Shown here: positions 33,195 to 44,121 of the stretch, one piece after another | Layout of the letters: each line of letters begins with the position of its first letter | Position numbering within the stretch: position 1 is the stretch's first letter | Notes under the pieces: generated by a model | The model's input: only the letters and a program-made list of their open reading frames with translations | Database searches by the model: none | What the model was told of the DNA's origin: nothing | Translations under genes and position numbers: made by a program | Assembly: GCF_002013915.1 (NCBI RefSeq) | Contig: NZ_MBTF01000010.1 | Coordinates: forward strand, 1-64,000 | DNA: 64,000 nucleotides | From: Mucilaginibacter pedocola | GTDB lineage: Bacteria; Bacteroidota; Bacteroidia; Sphingobacteriales; Sphingobacteriaceae | Direction of reading: 5' to 3'

Positions 33195-33641
33195 ATGAAA
33201 ACGCTACTCATCGGCAAACTGCACAGCTATATGATCCAGCACCATACCGACCTGCTCATCGCCCTGCAGGAAGAACACCGCCTGAGCCACTATTTGGGCA
33301 GCAAGGTGGATTCCATCAGCGGACTGATCGAAGGCCTTCAAAAAGAAAACCGGCCTTCATATGTTATCGAAGCCCTGTGCCTCGAAGAACTCACCCGGGA
33401 CCTTCGCCCCTCGCGCTTCAGCTGGATGCGCGAATTGCTGGAAGCTGAGTTCCCCAAGGCCTACCAGCAAATGAACCGCAGCGGTATCCTAACCTACGAG
33501 CTGATCAACCTCATCGGAGCCTGCGAACCCATTTTCGAAGTATTCGGCTTCGGCGAAGACCACGAAGAACTACCCGCCCTGCGCAATGCCGTTACCGGCA
33601 TGATTGCCGAATACCTCGAAAACCAGTCCACCGAAAACTAA
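33195..33641 (+). CDS. DUF1896 family protein
   Basis: A 148-residue helical protein. The start (LHSYMIQHHTDLL), the middle (IEALCLEELTRDLRPSRFSW) and the ending (LRNAVTGMIAEYLENQ) match DUF1896. Proteins of this family occur in Bacteroidota conjugative elements, often directly before the large methylase-helicase, as here (6 bp spacing). No catalytic motif. Probably a partner of the 1,871-residue protein (inference). Ends 6 bp before the next start. Confidence 0.7.
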   Translation: MKTLLIGKLHSYMIQHHTDLLIALQEEHRLSHYLGSKVDSISGLIEGLQKENRPSYVIEALCLEELTRDLRPSRFSWMRELLEAEFPKAYQQMNRSGILTYELINLIGACEPIFEVFGFGEDHEELPALRNAVTGMIAEYLENQSTEN

Positions 33642-33647
33642 ACAGCC

Positions 33648-36600
33648 ATGGCGTTCAACTCCCTCCATAAACTCCGCGGCAATATCGAAGCCATCCGCAT
33701 CGCGCTGGCATACCAGCCGGGCGATACCTTGTCACCGGATGATATTGCCTCTCTCCGCAGCTATGCCGGGTTCGGCGGACTAAAGGCTGTCATGTTTCCG
33801 GCCGGCGAGAAAAAGGAATGGGAAAAACGCAATGCCTCCAAAGCCGACCTGCAGCTGTACCCGTCTATGATGGAGCTACACCAAATGCTGAAAAACCATT
33901 TGGACGAACCCGGTTACCGGGAAGCCCTGCAATCCATGCGCGATAGCGTACTCACCGCCTATTATACGCCAGAGGTCGTACCGCAGGTTTTATACGCCGC
34001 ACTGAAGGAACAGGGCATCAACCCCAAACGCTTGTACGAACCCAGCAGCGGTGCCGGAATTTTCATCGATGAAGCCTTTAATGCGTTTCCCGGGCTACAG
34101 CAAGTCCATGCTGTGGAAAAAGATATCCTCACCGGTAAAATATTAACGGCCCTGGCTTCCACTTACCCGGCCAGTACAAGCGTGCAGATTAAAGGGCTGG
34201 AAGAAACCTCCAATAAGGAAAACGGGCAATACGACCTGATTGCCAGCAATATTCCCTTTGGCGCATTTAAAGTGTTCGACCCCGATCATCGTGCTCCCGA
34301 AATTGCTGGCAGCATCCACAATTACTTTTTCGCCAAAGGGCTGGACAAGCTGGCCGACGGCGGCCTGATGGCATTTCTAACTACTGATGCATTCCTGAAT
34401 ACCCCTTCCAACCGGGAAGCCCGTACCTACCTGTTCGAACGCGCCGACTTGGTCAGCATCACAGCCATGCCAGATAACCTGATGAAGGACAGCGCCAATA
34501 CCGAGGCGCCAAGCCACCTGGTGGTCGTGCAAAAGAACGTGCACAAAAAATGGCTCAGTGAATTTGAAAAGCTGGCCATCGAGACCCGTAGTGAAAGCAA
34601 CGAATTTGGCAGCTATCCAATTAATGTATATGTTTTTGGAGAGGTTGGCCGTGCCATTGCGGGTGATACCGTTCGCCCCGGCAAAAACCAATATGGCAAA
34701 GCGCGCCAGGAGATCTGGCAAAAGGGCGATATCAGCCAGATCGCCGGAAAACTGGGCGAAAACATCCGCACAGGGCTTAGTGAAAATTTCAATGCCGTGG
34801 CCTTTCAACAGGCACAGGCCGGGTTAGCTGATAAACCGGAATTCGAACCCATGCAAAAGCCCTCGCTTACCTATGGGGATATGCCTGAAAAAAAGACGGA
34901 AACCGTTAGTGTGCAGTTGGGCCTGTTTGATAGCCGGCCTGCGGAAAGCGCCAACCGCGCCATGGACTACCTGTACCAACCAGACCTTTCGGTAGTGATC
35001 CCCTCAACCGCACGCATGCTTGGAAGTATTTCTACCGCCGACCGTCCCGGGCATGAACTGCTGGTACTAATCACGGCCAAACAGCGCGATAACAAACAAT
35101 ACCTGTATAAATTCTTCCCGAACTTCCGGGAGCAAATACTGCCCGAGAACTGGATGAACGGCAGCCGCTTCGCGCAGGAACTGCAAAAAGTAGCCCCTGC
35201 CCTACAACAGTACAACCATGATTTCAGTTTTCACGGCGACCAAAGCTTAAAAGAACATTTCAGGTTTGGCAAAAACGCCGAAAGCTATTTTACCGCGCTC
35301 CAGAACTTTCATGAATCCGGTACCTGGGTGATGCTGGATGGCAAGGTAGGCAAGATCAGCCAGCTCAATGAAAGCCGCACGCAGGCGCTCTTCAACCCGC
35401 TGCAAACCCAATCGGACGCGGCGTTTTACGGTGCATATATACCCGTCCGCGATCAATACCTTCTTTTGTCGGTAAGCGAGGCGGCTACTGAAACTGTTCA
35501 TCCAGCCCTAAGAACATCCTTAAACAAAGCTTACGAAAGCTTTATCCAGCGTTACGGGGAACTTAACCGCCCGGCTAACCGCAGGCTTATCTTAGCGGAT
35601 GAGCTCTTCGGCTTTAAAACCCTGGCTTCAGTGGAGCGCAAAGAAGGAGAGCAATACCTGCCCGCTGATATCCTGGGACATCCCATTTTCCATGCGCAGG
35701 CGGAATTTACGACTGATGACCCTATAGCGGCCTTGGCCCGCTGCCTGAATGAAAAGGGCCGGGTGGACACCGGGTTTGTTGCCCATGCCACCGGCTTGAC
35801 CAATGAGGAAGTGATCATTAACCTCCGCAGCCATATCTGCCTGAACCCCGCCGGCAATGAATGGGAAACCATTGACCAGTACCTTTCCGGTAACGTGGTG
35901 CAAAAGCTGGAAACAGCCAAACAGGCCGCGGAGGAAAACCCGGACGATATCCATATCGCGCACAGCTTACAGGAGATCACCAGGATACAGCCGGAACCTA
36001 TCCCATTCGAATTGCTGGATTTTAATTTGGGGGAGCGCTGGTTCCCGATGGGGTATTACGAGCGCTTTGCCAGCAGCTTTTTTGAACTGCCGGTGACCAT
36101 CCACTTTATGCAGGCTTCCGACAGTTTCAAGGTGAGCACACAGGGCACGAACCTGAAGATCAGCCAGGAGTTTGCCATTACTCCCAAAGAAAGCGTCCGT
36201 AAAACGTACGGCTACACTCTACTGGAACACGCGCTTGAGAACACTTCGCCCTATTTCAGCTATGAGGTGCATTTGGGAGAAGGAAAAATCAAACGTTACC
36301 CCGATAACGAAGCCATCCAGCTGGCACATGAAAAGATCGAACAGATCCGTGCCGGCTTTGTGGACTGGCTGGGCGGTTTACCCGCAGATGAGAAACAAGC
36401 TATCCAGAAATTATACAACGACACGTTTAATTGTTATGTGCTAAGGGAATATGATGGCGGGCACCAGAAGTTTCCCGGACTGGACAAAAAAGCGCTGGGT
36501 ATAGAGGACTTGTACAGTTCCCAGAAAAACGCCGCATGGCGCATCGTGCAGAACCGCGGCGCGTTGATCGACCATGAGGTAGGCTTAGGCAAAACCCTGA

Positions 36601-39263
36601 CCATGATCGTCGCCGCGCAGGAAATGAAGCGGCTGGGAATCGTCCACAAACCGATGATCCTCGCGCTAAAGGCGAACGTTAAACAAATCGCCGACACCTA
36701 CAAAAAAGCTTATCCCGCCGCCAGGGTACTGGCACCCGGTGAAAATGATTTTACACCGGATAAGCGGCTGCGGCTATTTCATGAGATCAAAAACAACAAC
36801 TGGGATTGCATCATCCTGACCCATGACCAATTCGGCAAGATCCCGCAATCGCCGGAGATCCAGCAGCAGATATTTTCCGCAGAACTGGATAACGTGGAAG
36901 CCGACCTGGCCACGCTGGAACGGGAAGGCGGAAAATTATCCCGCCGGATGCTCAAAGGGCTGGAGGTGCGCAAGAATAACCTGACGGCAAAACTCAAAGG
37001 GCTGGAAGCGGATATTGCCGGTAAAAAAGACAAGGGCATCGATTTCAAGGAAATGGGCGTCGACCACCTTTTCGTGGACGAATCCCATAAGTTCAAAAAC
37101 CTGACGTTCACTACACGCCATGACCGCGTGGCCGGGCTGGGCAATATGGAAGGCAGCCAAAAGGCGCTGAACATGCTTTTCGCGGTGCGCACCCTGCAGG
37201 AGCGTTTCAACAGCGACCTGTGCGTTACTTTCCTGAGCGGCACACCAATATCCAATTCGCTTACGGAGATGTATTTGATCTTTAAATACCTCCGCCCGAA
37301 AGAAATGGAGCGCCAGTGCATCCAGAACTTTGATGGCTGGGCGGCGGTCTTTGCCAAAAAGACCACAGATTTCGAATTCTCGGTCACTAATGAGATCATC
37401 GCCAAAGAGCGCTTCCGCCATTTCATCAAAGTGCCGGAACTGGCCCTATTCTATAACGAGATCACAGATTATAAAACGGCGAAGCATATTGCGCTGGACA
37501 AACCCTCCCTTGTCGAGCAACTTATCAATATCAAGCCCACCCCGGAACAGGAGGATTTTATCCGCAAGCTGATGGAATTTGCCAAAAACGGCGATGCCAC
37601 GTTGATCGGCCGTCCGCCGCTTTCCGAGGATGAAGATAAAGGCAGGATGCTGATCGCCACCAATTACGCCAAAAAAATGGCGGCCGACATGCGCTTGATC
37701 AATTCGAGTTTGTATGAGGACCATCCCAACTATAAAGTAAATGTCTGTGCCCGGAAACTCGCGGAGATCTACCGGGAAAGTACCACGCAGCGCGGTACAC
37801 AGATCGTGTTTTGCGATATCGGCACCCCCAAACCCGATGCCTTTAACCTGTATGATGCGCTGAAGAATAAGCTTGTCCGGGATATGGATGTACCACCGCA
37901 GTATATCACCTTTATCCACCAATGGACGGATAAACAAAAGCCCGAACTGTTCAAAAAGATGAACCGGGGAGAGATCCGCATCCTTATGGGCAGTACAGAT
38001 AAAGCGGGAACCGGCCTGAACGTGCAGGAACGGGTAGTGGCCATGCACCATTTGGATATTCCCTGGAAACCGAGTGAACTGGAACAGCGTAACGGGCGCG
38101 GCTCACGCCAGGGGAATAAACTGGCCAAATCCCATTACGGCAATAAGGTCACAAATTTCATTTATGCGGTAGAACAATCGCTGGACAATTACAAATTCAA
38201 CCTGCTGAAAAATAAGCAAACCTTTATCAGCCAGATGAAGAACTGCGAACTGAATGTGCGCACCATCGATGAAGGCAGTATCGACGAAAAAAGCGGGATG
38301 AACTTTTCCGAATACATCGCCATCCTTTCCGGCGATACCTCGCTGCTCGACAAAACAAAGCTGGAGAAAAAGATCGCAGTCACTGAAAGTTTGAAAACGG
38401 CACATTTCCGGGAGATCGCCCGAGCGCGCTATACACTGGAAGGACTCGAAAAAGAAACCGTCAAAACCTCCGCGGCCTTAAAAAGGGTGGCCGGTGACTA
38501 TGAGGCCTACCACAAGGTATTGAAACTGGAAAAAGATGGCAGCAAAGCCAATCCGGTTAGACTGAATGATGTGGCCAGTGCGGACGCAAAAGCCATCGGC
38601 AACTACCTCATTCGGCAATACCAGGCCTGGAAGCCCAATACTGGTGAACCAGCCATTAAGGAACTGGGCGAATTGTACGGCTTCAAATTATATATCCGAC
38701 ATGCCCAGGAACAGCGCCTGCTGGAAGGTAAGCTGTTTCAAAACGATTATAACACTTTGTATGCCGAACGCCCCGGCAGTAACATCCATTATACCGCCAG
38801 TTCGGGTGTGCCCAACACCGACAACCCGAAACTGGCTGCCCGCTACTTTATCAATGCCATTGATAAGGTGGATAGCCTGCTGGAAAAGTACACCAAAGAG
38901 TTATCGGAACAGCAAATACAGATCCCGCAATTAAAAGCATTGCTGGACAAGCCATTTGACAAGGAAAAGGAGCTGGTGGCGATGAAAAGCGAACTCAATG
39001 TACTCGAAAAAGAGATCGCCCGCAAGATCCGCGAAAAACAGGAAGTACAGCAACAGGCAGAAATCCCGGTACCCACATTACCTGCTACCCAAAACGAAAA
39101 AGAGCCGGAGAAAGCAAGCTTGGAGGAAGCCATTGTGGTTTCACTTGCCGGGGAACAGGCTTACCGGAAAACCCAGGGCATTGCATCTGCTCAACAGGAG
39201 GGCAACAGCAGCAAACCCTGGCCAAACGAAAGCTACCGAAAAACGAAAGGGGTGCGATTATGA
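33648..39263 (+). CDS. Giant N6-adenine methylase / SNF2-like helicase protein
   Basis: A 1,871-residue protein found on Bacteroidota conjugative elements. The N-terminus has [10 protein letters not shown], then the methylase part: motif I-like [11 protein letters not shown] near 131 and motif IV-like SNIPFG near 198, in the place of the usual NPPF. A middle region of unknown fold runs to about 900. The helicase follows: Walker [10 protein letters not shown] near 975, DESH Walker B near 1144, [15 protein letters not shown] and motif [13 protein letters not shown] near 1480. The C-terminal 350 residues include coiled coil. Possible role: protects or processes element DNA against host restriction. 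Very close to its neighbours (6 bp before; 4-bp overlap after). It interrupts the usual TraE-TraF order. Confidence 0.85.
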   Translation: MAFNSLHKLRGNIEAIRIALAYQPGDTLSPDDIASLRSYAGFGGLKAVMFPAGEKKEWEKRNASKADLQLYPSMMELHQMLKNHLDEPGYREALQSMRDSVLTAYYTPEVVPQVLYAALKEQGINPKRLYEPSSGAGIFIDEAFNAFPGLQQVHAVEKDILTGKILTALASTYPASTSVQIKGLEETSNKENGQYDLIASNIPFGAFKVFDPDHRAPEIAGSIHNYFFAKGLDKLADGGLMAFLTTDAFLNTPSNREARTYLFERADLVSITAMPDNLMKDSANTEAPSHLVVVQKNVHKKWLSEFEKLAIETRSESNEFGSYPINVYVFGEVGRAIAGDTVRPGKNQYGKARQEIWQKGDISQIAGKLGENIRTGLSENFNAVAFQQAQAGLADKPEFEPMQKPSLTYGDMPEKKTETVSVQLGLFDSRPAESANRAMDYLYQPDLSVVIPSTARMLGSISTADRPGHELLVLITAKQRDNKQYLYKFFPNFREQILPENWMNGSRFAQELQKVAPALQQYNHDFSFHGDQSLKEHFRFGKNAESYFTALQNFHESGTWVMLDGKVGKISQLNESRTQALFNPLQTQSDAAFYGAYIPVRDQYLLLSVSEAATETVHPALRTSLNKAYESFIQRYGELNRPANRRLILADELFGFKTLASVERKEGEQYLPADILGHPIFHAQAEFTTDDPIAALARCLNEKGRVDTGFVAHATGLTNEEVIINLRSHICLNPAGNEWETIDQYLSGNVVQKLETAKQAAEENPDDIHIAHSLQEITRIQPEPIPFELLDFNLGERWFPMGYYERFASSFFELPVTIHFMQASDSFKVSTQGTNLKISQEFAITPKESVRKTYGYTLLEHALENTSPYFSYEVHLGEGKIKRYPDNEAIQLAHEKIEQIRAGFVDWLGGLPADEKQAIQKLYNDTFNCYVLREYDGGHQKFPGLDKKALGIEDLYSSQKNAAWRIVQNRGALIDHEVGLGKTLTMIVAAQEMKRLGIVHKPMILALKANVKQIADTYKKAYPAARVLAPGENDFTPDKRLRLFHEIKNNNWDCIILTHDQFGKIPQSPEIQQQIFSAELDNVEADLATLEREGGKLSRRMLKGLEVRKNNLTAKLKGLEADIAGKKDKGIDFKEMGVDHLFVDESHKFKNLTFTTRHDRVAGLGNMEGSQKALNMLFAVRTLQERFNSDLCVTFLSGTPISNSLTEMYLIFKYLRPKEMERQCIQNFDGWAAVFAKKTTDFEFSVTNEIIAKERFRHFIKVPELALFYNEITDYKTAKHIALDKPSLVEQLINIKPTPEQEDFIRKLMEFAKNGDATLIGRPPLSEDEDKGRMLIATNYAKKMAADMRLINSSLYEDHPNYKVNVCARKLAEIYRESTTQRGTQIVFCDIGTPKPDAFNLYDALKNKLVRDMDVPPQYITFIHQWTDKQKPELFKKMNRGEIRILMGSTDKAGTGLNVQERVVAMHHLDIPWKPSELEQRNGRGSRQGNKLAKSHYGNKVTNFIYAVEQSLDNYKFNLLKNKQTFISQMKNCELNVRTIDEGSIDEKSGMNFSEYIAILSGDTSLLDKTKLEKKIAVTESLKTAHFREIARARYTLEGLEKETVKTSAALKRVAGDYEAYHKVLKLEKDGSKANPVRLNDVASADAKAIGNYLIRQYQAWKPNTGEPAIKELGELYGFKLYIRHAQEQRLLEGKLFQNDYNTLYAERPGSNIHYTASSGVPNTDNPKLAARYFINAIDKVDSLLEKYTKELSEQQIQIPQLKALLDKPFDKEKELVAMKSELNVLEKEIARKIREKQEVQQQAEIPVPTLPATQNEKEPEKASLEEAIVVSLAGEQAYRKTQGIASAQQEGNSSKPWPNESYRKTKGVRL

Positions 39264-39751
39264 TCAGGCACTTTGAACATATTCGTTGCCCGCTGCACCG
39301 CTATACGTTTTCGGTGAGGCCAATCCGTGAATGGGTGGAAGCTGTTTGTGAAGGGCGCGTACTGAACCTGTTTGCCGGACTGACTAAACTTGCGGTTGAT
39401 GAAATACGCAACGACCTCAACCCGGAGATGCCCGCTGATTTTCACCTCGATGCATTGGACTTCCTGCGTAACTATGATGGTGAGAAATTTGATAGTATAC
39501 TGCTCGACCCGCCTTATGCTTTCCGCAAAAGCATGGAATTGTACCAGGGTATGATATGTAGCCCATTCCGCCAATTGAAGGATGAGATCGTCCGGCATCT
39601 TAAACCGACGGGGCTCGTCGTCACTTTCGGTTACCACTCCGTAGTGATGGGCAAGGGACGCCACTTCGTTTCCGAAAGGCTTGCCGTTTTCAGCCATGGG
39701 GGAGCCATACACGACACCCTGGCCTGCGTAGAGCGCTACCTGCCACCCTGA
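39260..39751 (+). CDS. Small SAM-dependent DNA methylase-like protein
   Basis: A 163-residue protein. Motif I-like [11 protein letters not shown], then the catalytic block [10 protein letters not shown] (a DPPY motif as in adenine or cytosine-N4 methylases). It lacks a target-recognition domain, so specificity must come from elsewhere or it is minimal. Its ATG overlaps the methylase-helicase stop by 4 bp (ATGA), so the two are coupled. Inferred: DNA or RNA modification for the element; alternative: rRNA-type methylase. The SAM-binding fold is clear from the motifs. Confidence 0.75.
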   Translation: MIRHFEHIRCPLHRYTFSVRPIREWVEAVCEGRVLNLFAGLTKLAVDEIRNDLNPEMPADFHLDALDFLRNYDGEKFDSILLDPPYAFRKSMELYQGMICSPFRQLKDEIVRHLKPTGLVVTFGYHSVVMGKGRHFVSERLAVFSHGGAIHDTLACVERYLPP

Positions 39752-39807
39752 TTTCTCCCTCGAGGGCTAACATTTAATAAATGAATATCCGCAAAAGATA
39801 AAGCAAT

Positions 39808-40143
39808 ATGAACAACAGTATCTATAGCATTAACAAAGGCATTAATAAAAGCATCGAGTTCCGCGGTTTGCGGGCACAGTATATCTGGTATTTCGCAGGC
39901 CTGGTACTTGGCTTGATGATCGTCTTTGCCGGCCTCTATATTGCCGGCGCGGGCACCCTCATTTGCTTTAGCATTTGTGGCACCGCAGCCGCCTTTGGCA
40001 GTATCAAAATATTCGCGCTCAGCCGGAAATACGGAGAACATGGCCTCATGAAAGCCATGGCCCGCAAGCGCGTCCCCCGCGTCCTTAAATCCTACGGCCG
40101 TCGCTTTTTCCAGCAATTAAACTATCAGGAGGTACAACGATGA
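39808..40143 (+). CDS. traF: TraF-type conjugation protein (DUF4133)
   Basis: A 111-residue protein. It has two membrane helices (AQYIWYFAGLVLGLMIVFAG and AGTLICFSICGTAAAFGSI) and the N-terminal SINKGINKSIEFRGLRAQY, a signature of DUF4133/TraF of CTnDOT-type elements (VirB3-like). The C-terminal basic part ends with LNYQEVQR. It overlaps the next gene by 4 bp. The gap to the preceding methylase is 56 bp. Role: inner-membrane part of the type IV secretion machine. Confidence 0.85.
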   Translation: MNNSIYSINKGINKSIEFRGLRAQYIWYFAGLVLGLMIVFAGLYIAGAGTLICFSICGTAAAFGSIKIFALSRKYGEHGLMKAMARKRVPRVLKSYGRRFFQQLNYQEVQR

Positions 40144-40934
40144 ATAAATTAAGAGAACCGGTTATCTATAGTTTCGATCAGATCACTTACTTGGTGGATA
40201 TTGAGAAACAGGTGCTACGACAAACAGATGCGCCTGAGAAAGAAATATCATTTATCAATCAAATGACCGATTTCGGTGATCACTATTTGCTGGCCTGGGA
40301 TGAGCAAAAAAAAATTCCGGCAACCGGCCCTGAAAAAGCAGAACCCTATATTATTCCGTCGCTGCTTGAACTCGATCCCGAGGGTATGGCTGCCAGATAC
40401 GGGTTAACCCCGGAGCAATTAGCAGGCAGGACCGATTTCGATGTCATGGTTGACCAGGATGCTTTACGGGCAAGGCAAAACGGGATCCTGCCTCAGATTG
40501 ATATTGCCGGCGAAAAATTCATCGTCGATCTGCGATTGCAGGAACTGCGCCACGCGCAATATTTCTTCCCGACCATCAGCCTGAAGTCATTAGAGCTAAC
40601 CGATGACGGCTGGCATTACGAAGGTTTTTACGAACCCATCATGAAACAAGTGGTTTCCCTGGATCCCAAACTGACAGAGTTCCCGAATGGCATCATCAAG
40701 ATCAGGCTCCCCAATGAGATTGGGCTTGATCCGGTCGGAACTGCGCGTATTTATGGCATGGCAGAACGTGATCTGCTACGCCGGTATCCGATAAAAAAGG
40801 AATTGAAGGCAGAAATTATCCCGCTCAGTGAAACCCAGGTACCCCGGCTGATCCAACAGAACAGGGAACAACTGCAACGCGAGCATGAGCAAATTACCAG
40901 GCGCATGCGGCCAGGCAAAAGGCCGAGATTTTAA
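40140..40934 (+). CDS. ICE-associated protein of unknown function
   Basis: A 264-residue soluble protein between TraF and TraG. The start (MNKLREPVIYSFDQITYLVD) has no signal peptide. A block near residues 75-100 (LLELDPEGMAARYGLTPEQL) and a second one near 195-225 (LPNEIGLDPVGTARIYGM, RRYPIKKELKAEII) show an internal repeat of LDP-(E/V)G-x-A-R-x-YG(L/M). The tail is rich in Gln, Glu and Arg, ending KRPRF. I do not know its family. It overlaps TraF by 4 bp and precedes TraG by 34 bp, so it is part of the tra operon. Perhaps a cytoplasmic assembly or DNA-processing factor. Confidence 0.6.
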   Translation: MNKLREPVIYSFDQITYLVDIEKQVLRQTDAPEKEISFINQMTDFGDHYLLAWDEQKKIPATGPEKAEPYIIPSLLELDPEGMAARYGLTPEQLAGRTDFDVMVDQDALRARQNGILPQIDIAGEKFIVDLRLQELRHAQYFFPTISLKSLELTDDGWHYEGFYEPIMKQVVSLDPKLTEFPNGIIKIRLPNEIGLDPVGTARIYGMAERDLLRRYPIKKELKAEIIPLSETQVPRLIQQNREQLQREHEQITRRMRPGKRPRF

Positions 40935-40968
40935 AGGGGCAAATCAGTGAACGTGAAAGAGATTTGAG

Positions 40969-43410
40969 ATGGAAAAACAACTGAAAGATATATTACCGAT
41001 TCTGGGCATTGAAAACGATGCCATCCTGTCCAAACAGGGCGAGTTTACGCTCGCCTTCCGCATCAGCCTGCCGGAGGTTTTTACTTTATCCGATGAGGAT
41101 TACGAGAACCTGCACCAGGCCTGGGTAAAGGCCATCCGGGTTTTGCCGAAAGACAGCGTTCTGCATAAACAGGACTGGTTCCTGAAAAAGAAAATCAAAC
41201 CTGCCGATGGTGCTAAACGCCCGACCTTTTTGGGCGAAGCCAGCAGCCGTTATTTTAGCGGGCGGGAATACCTGGCGCATGACTGTATCGTCTACCTGAC
41301 CCGCAAGCCGCAGGGGCGTAAGCCATCCAGTTCCCTGTTTTCCAATCTTATCCGCCCGGCCTTAATTCCCCGCGATATGCTGGGCGCACAGGCCGTGCGC
41401 GAATTCAGGGATACGGCAACCCAATTCAAACGCCTGCTGGAGGACACCCGCCTGGTGACGGTAAAGGAACTAACTGCTGCTGATCTGCAAAGCCAGCTGA
41501 AAACCACAGGGCTGATTGAGCGTTATTGCTTCCTCGCAGAAAATGACGGCCAACAGCTATACCAGGATATCACCTTTGGCGATGCCTTAAAGATCGGCAA
41601 CCGCGATGTCGCTATTTATACCCTTGGCGATACAGAAAGCCTGTCCGCGCACTGCGGTTCCAGGTTGACGTACGAGGCTTACTCCACAGATCAAACCAAA
41701 TTCCCGGTCAGCTTCGCCGCCAGGCTCGGCTTGTTACTGGACACCGGCCACGTTTATAACCAATACATTTTCGTGGGTGATGCGCAGGCGACATTAAAGC
41801 AACTGGAAAAGAAAAGGCTGCGCCTGCAATCCCTGTCCGCTTATTCCCGTGAAAACGCCATTGCGCTCGATGCCACGAATGATTTTTTGAATGAAGCCAT
41901 CAGCCAGCAGCGTTTGCCGGTCAAGGCGCATTTCAATGTAATGGTGTGGTCAAGCGGCCGGGAAGAATTGTCGATAAAAGGAAACCAGGTTTTATCCGCC
42001 TTAGCCGCGATGGATACCTCCGCCAAACCGGAAACCGACGGCGCTGCGCAAATCTGGTGGGCCGGCATCCCCGGCAATGCCGCTGACTTCCCGGTCAATG
42101 ATACGTTTGACACCTTTGCGGAACAGGCGGCCTGTTTCCTGAACCTGGAAAGCAATTATAAAACGGCAAAGCCATCTGAAGGCATCCGTTTTTGCGACCG
42201 CCTTTCCGGCCGGCCAGTTTACGCCGACCTTTTTGATGCCCCCCGGCACGAGGGCATCACTTCCAATATGGGCACCCTTGTATGCGGTACTTCCGGCGGT
42301 GGCAAATCTATGACCGTTAACCACATCCTTCGCTCACTTTATGACCAGGGAGCGCATTGTGTGACGGTGGATATCGGCGGCAGCTACCTCGGTTTATGCG
42401 ATACGGTAAAGGGCTATTATTTTACCTATACCGAAAGCGAACCCATCAAATTCAACCCCTTCTACCTGTCCAAAGGCGATGTGCTGGATACCGAAAAAAA
42501 GGAAAGCTTAAAAGCCCTGCTCGTATCGTTGTGGAAAGGCGAGAACGAAACCTTTAACCGGGCAGAGTACGTGGCTTTATCCAATGCCTTACAAGGCTAT
42601 TACGAGTTTTTGGCACAAAACGCCCCGGTATTCCCCGGCTTCAATTCTTTCTACGAGTACCTTGAGCGCGACTACCGCGGGGTATTGGCTTCACACCGCG
42701 TGAAGGATAGTGCTTTTGATATGGATAATTTCCTGTATGTATTGCGCCCGTACTACAAGGGCGGCGAGTTCGATTACCTGCTCAATGCCAGTGAAAACCT
42801 CGACCTGTTGAGCCAGCCCTTTATCGTGTTCGAACTGGACCAGATCAAGGACCATCCCATACTTTTCCCGGTGGTTACGCTTATTATCATGGAACTGTTT
42901 ATTTCCAAAATGCGCAAGCTGGCGGGTGTCCGTAAAGTTTTGACCATAGACGAGGCCTGGAAAGCCATCGCCAAATCCGGCATGGCCGAGTTCCTGCGCT
43001 ATGCCTTTAAAACCATCCGAAAGTTCAACGGTATCCCCATCGTGATCACCCAGGAACTGGAGGACCTGGTTTCTTCACCTATTATCAAAGATGCCATCAT
43101 CAATAACGCGGATATCAAAATCCTGATGGATATGCGCAAGTTCCAGGGCAAATTTGACAAGCTGCAGGACACCCTGGGCTTGTCGGACAAAGGCAAAACC
43201 ATCCTGCTCTCGGTCAATAAAGATAACCGGGAGATCTTCATCGATATCGGCGGGCAAATCATGAAAGTTTACAAAAATGAACTCTGCCCCGAAGAATATT
43301 ACGCCTTTACCACCGAAGGCAAAGAAAGGGTGCAGGTGCAGGAGTTCGCCCGGAAACATGGCAGCATCGAAGCCGGTATCACCGCTTTGGTTGCCGAAAA
43401 AACGCAATAA
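40969..43410 (+). CDS. traG: TraG-type conjugation ATPase (VirB4-like)
   Basis: An 813-residue ATPase with the CTnDOT TraG layout: an N-terminal half (residues 1-400) that docks to the secretion core, and a RecA-like half. Walker A is CGTSGGGKS near 439, in MGTLVCGTSGGGKSMTVNH. The conserved VDIGGSYLGLC and FNPFY follow. Walker B is VLTIDEAWKAI near 657, with the further QELEDLVSSPI motif. It belongs to VirB4 and powers assembly of the transfer channel. It is not the coupling protein (VirD4), which is absent from the window. It begins 34 bp after the preceding gene and ends 9 bp before TraI. Confidence 0.9.
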   Translation: MEKQLKDILPILGIENDAILSKQGEFTLAFRISLPEVFTLSDEDYENLHQAWVKAIRVLPKDSVLHKQDWFLKKKIKPADGAKRPTFLGEASSRYFSGREYLAHDCIVYLTRKPQGRKPSSSLFSNLIRPALIPRDMLGAQAVREFRDTATQFKRLLEDTRLVTVKELTAADLQSQLKTTGLIERYCFLAENDGQQLYQDITFGDALKIGNRDVAIYTLGDTESLSAHCGSRLTYEAYSTDQTKFPVSFAARLGLLLDTGHVYNQYIFVGDAQATLKQLEKKRLRLQSLSAYSRENAIALDATNDFLNEAISQQRLPVKAHFNVMVWSSGREELSIKGNQVLSALAAMDTSAKPETDGAAQIWWAGIPGNAADFPVNDTFDTFAEQAACFLNLESNYKTAKPSEGIRFCDRLSGRPVYADLFDAPRHEGITSNMGTLVCGTSGGGKSMTVNHILRSLYDQGAHCVTVDIGGSYLGLCDTVKGYYFTYTESEPIKFNPFYLSKGDVLDTEKKESLKALLVSLWKGENETFNRAEYVALSNALQGYYEFLAQNAPVFPGFNSFYEYLERDYRGVLASHRVKDSAFDMDNFLYVLRPYYKGGEFDYLLNASENLDLLSQPFIVFELDQIKDHPILFPVVTLIIMELFISKMRKLAGVRKVLTIDEAWKAIAKSGMAEFLRYAFKTIRKFNGIPIVITQELEDLVSSPIIKDAIINNADIKILMDMRKFQGKFDKLQDTLGLSDKGKTILLSVNKDNREIFIDIGGQIMKVYKNELCPEEYYAFTTEGKERVQVQEFARKHGSIEAGITALVAEKTQ

Positions 43411-43419
43411 AACGGCCTC

Positions 43420-44097
43420 ATGAAAAAGAAAATCCTCATCCCACTCTGCCTGCTGGCTCTGCTACTGGCAACACCACGTGCAAATGCGCAGGTTCCGGTA
43501 GCCGGCGCCTTTACCGGGCTGATTAAAAAAGTGATCGTGGCCATTGACCTGGGCGTGCAGCGCATCCAGAACAAAACCATCGCCCTGCAAAACGCGGAAC
43601 AGCAAATCGAAAATTCGCTGCACCTAAACAGCCTCCGGGATATTAACGGCTGGCTGGACAAAGAACGGAACCTGTATGCCGGTTATTACAATGAACTGGC
43701 GCAGGTCAAAAAACTGCTGGCGGATTACCAGATGGTCAAAGAGGTGATCACCCGGCAAAAACAATTGCTCTCCGAATATCAGCGGGCCAGCGCATTGTTC
43801 AGTAAAGACGCGCATTTTTCAGCAGGTGAACTCCGCTATATGGCCGGCATCTATGATGGCATTTTGCAGGAGAGCCTGCGAAACCTCGAAGCCGTCAACA
43901 CAGCGGTCACTGCATTGACAACGCAAATGGATGATGCCGACCGCTGGCTGCGGATCGACGAAGCGGCAAAAGCCATCCAGCTGAACCTCGACCATTTGCG
44001 CCAGTTCAACCGGCAGAATGTATTGCTCAGTTTATCCCGCTCCAGGGATGCGCTGGACCGTTCCGGGGTACAGCAACTATACGGGCTAAGCCATTAA
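43420..44097 (+). CDS. traI: TraI-type conjugation protein
   Basis: A 225-residue exported protein (signal peptide to about residue 24, PRANAQ). The pattern VIVAIDLGVQRIQNKTIALQ, then DKERNLYAGYYNELAQVKKL and MAGIYDGILQESLRNLEA, matches the TraI family of Bacteroidota elements (VirB5-like position). It is helical throughout, without catalytic motifs. Start 9 bp after TraG. It is followed by two periplasmic proteins of similar helical layout. Role: periplasmic or surface part of the transfer machine. Confidence 0.82.
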   Translation: MKKKILIPLCLLALLLATPRANAQVPVAGAFTGLIKKVIVAIDLGVQRIQNKTIALQNAEQQIENSLHLNSLRDINGWLDKERNLYAGYYNELAQVKKLLADYQMVKEVITRQKQLLSEYQRASALFSKDAHFSAGELRYMAGIYDGILQESLRNLEAVNTAVTALTTQMDDADRWLRIDEAAKAIQLNLDHLRQFNRQNVLLSLSRSRDALDRSGVQQLYGLSH

Positions 44098-44121
44098 TTG
44101 ACACCTTAAATCCAATACAAT

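Noticed and set aside
37446..38051. 201-codon minus-strand frame
   Set aside because: Antisense to the helicase part of the methylase-helicase, whose helicase motifs are in the opposite frame.
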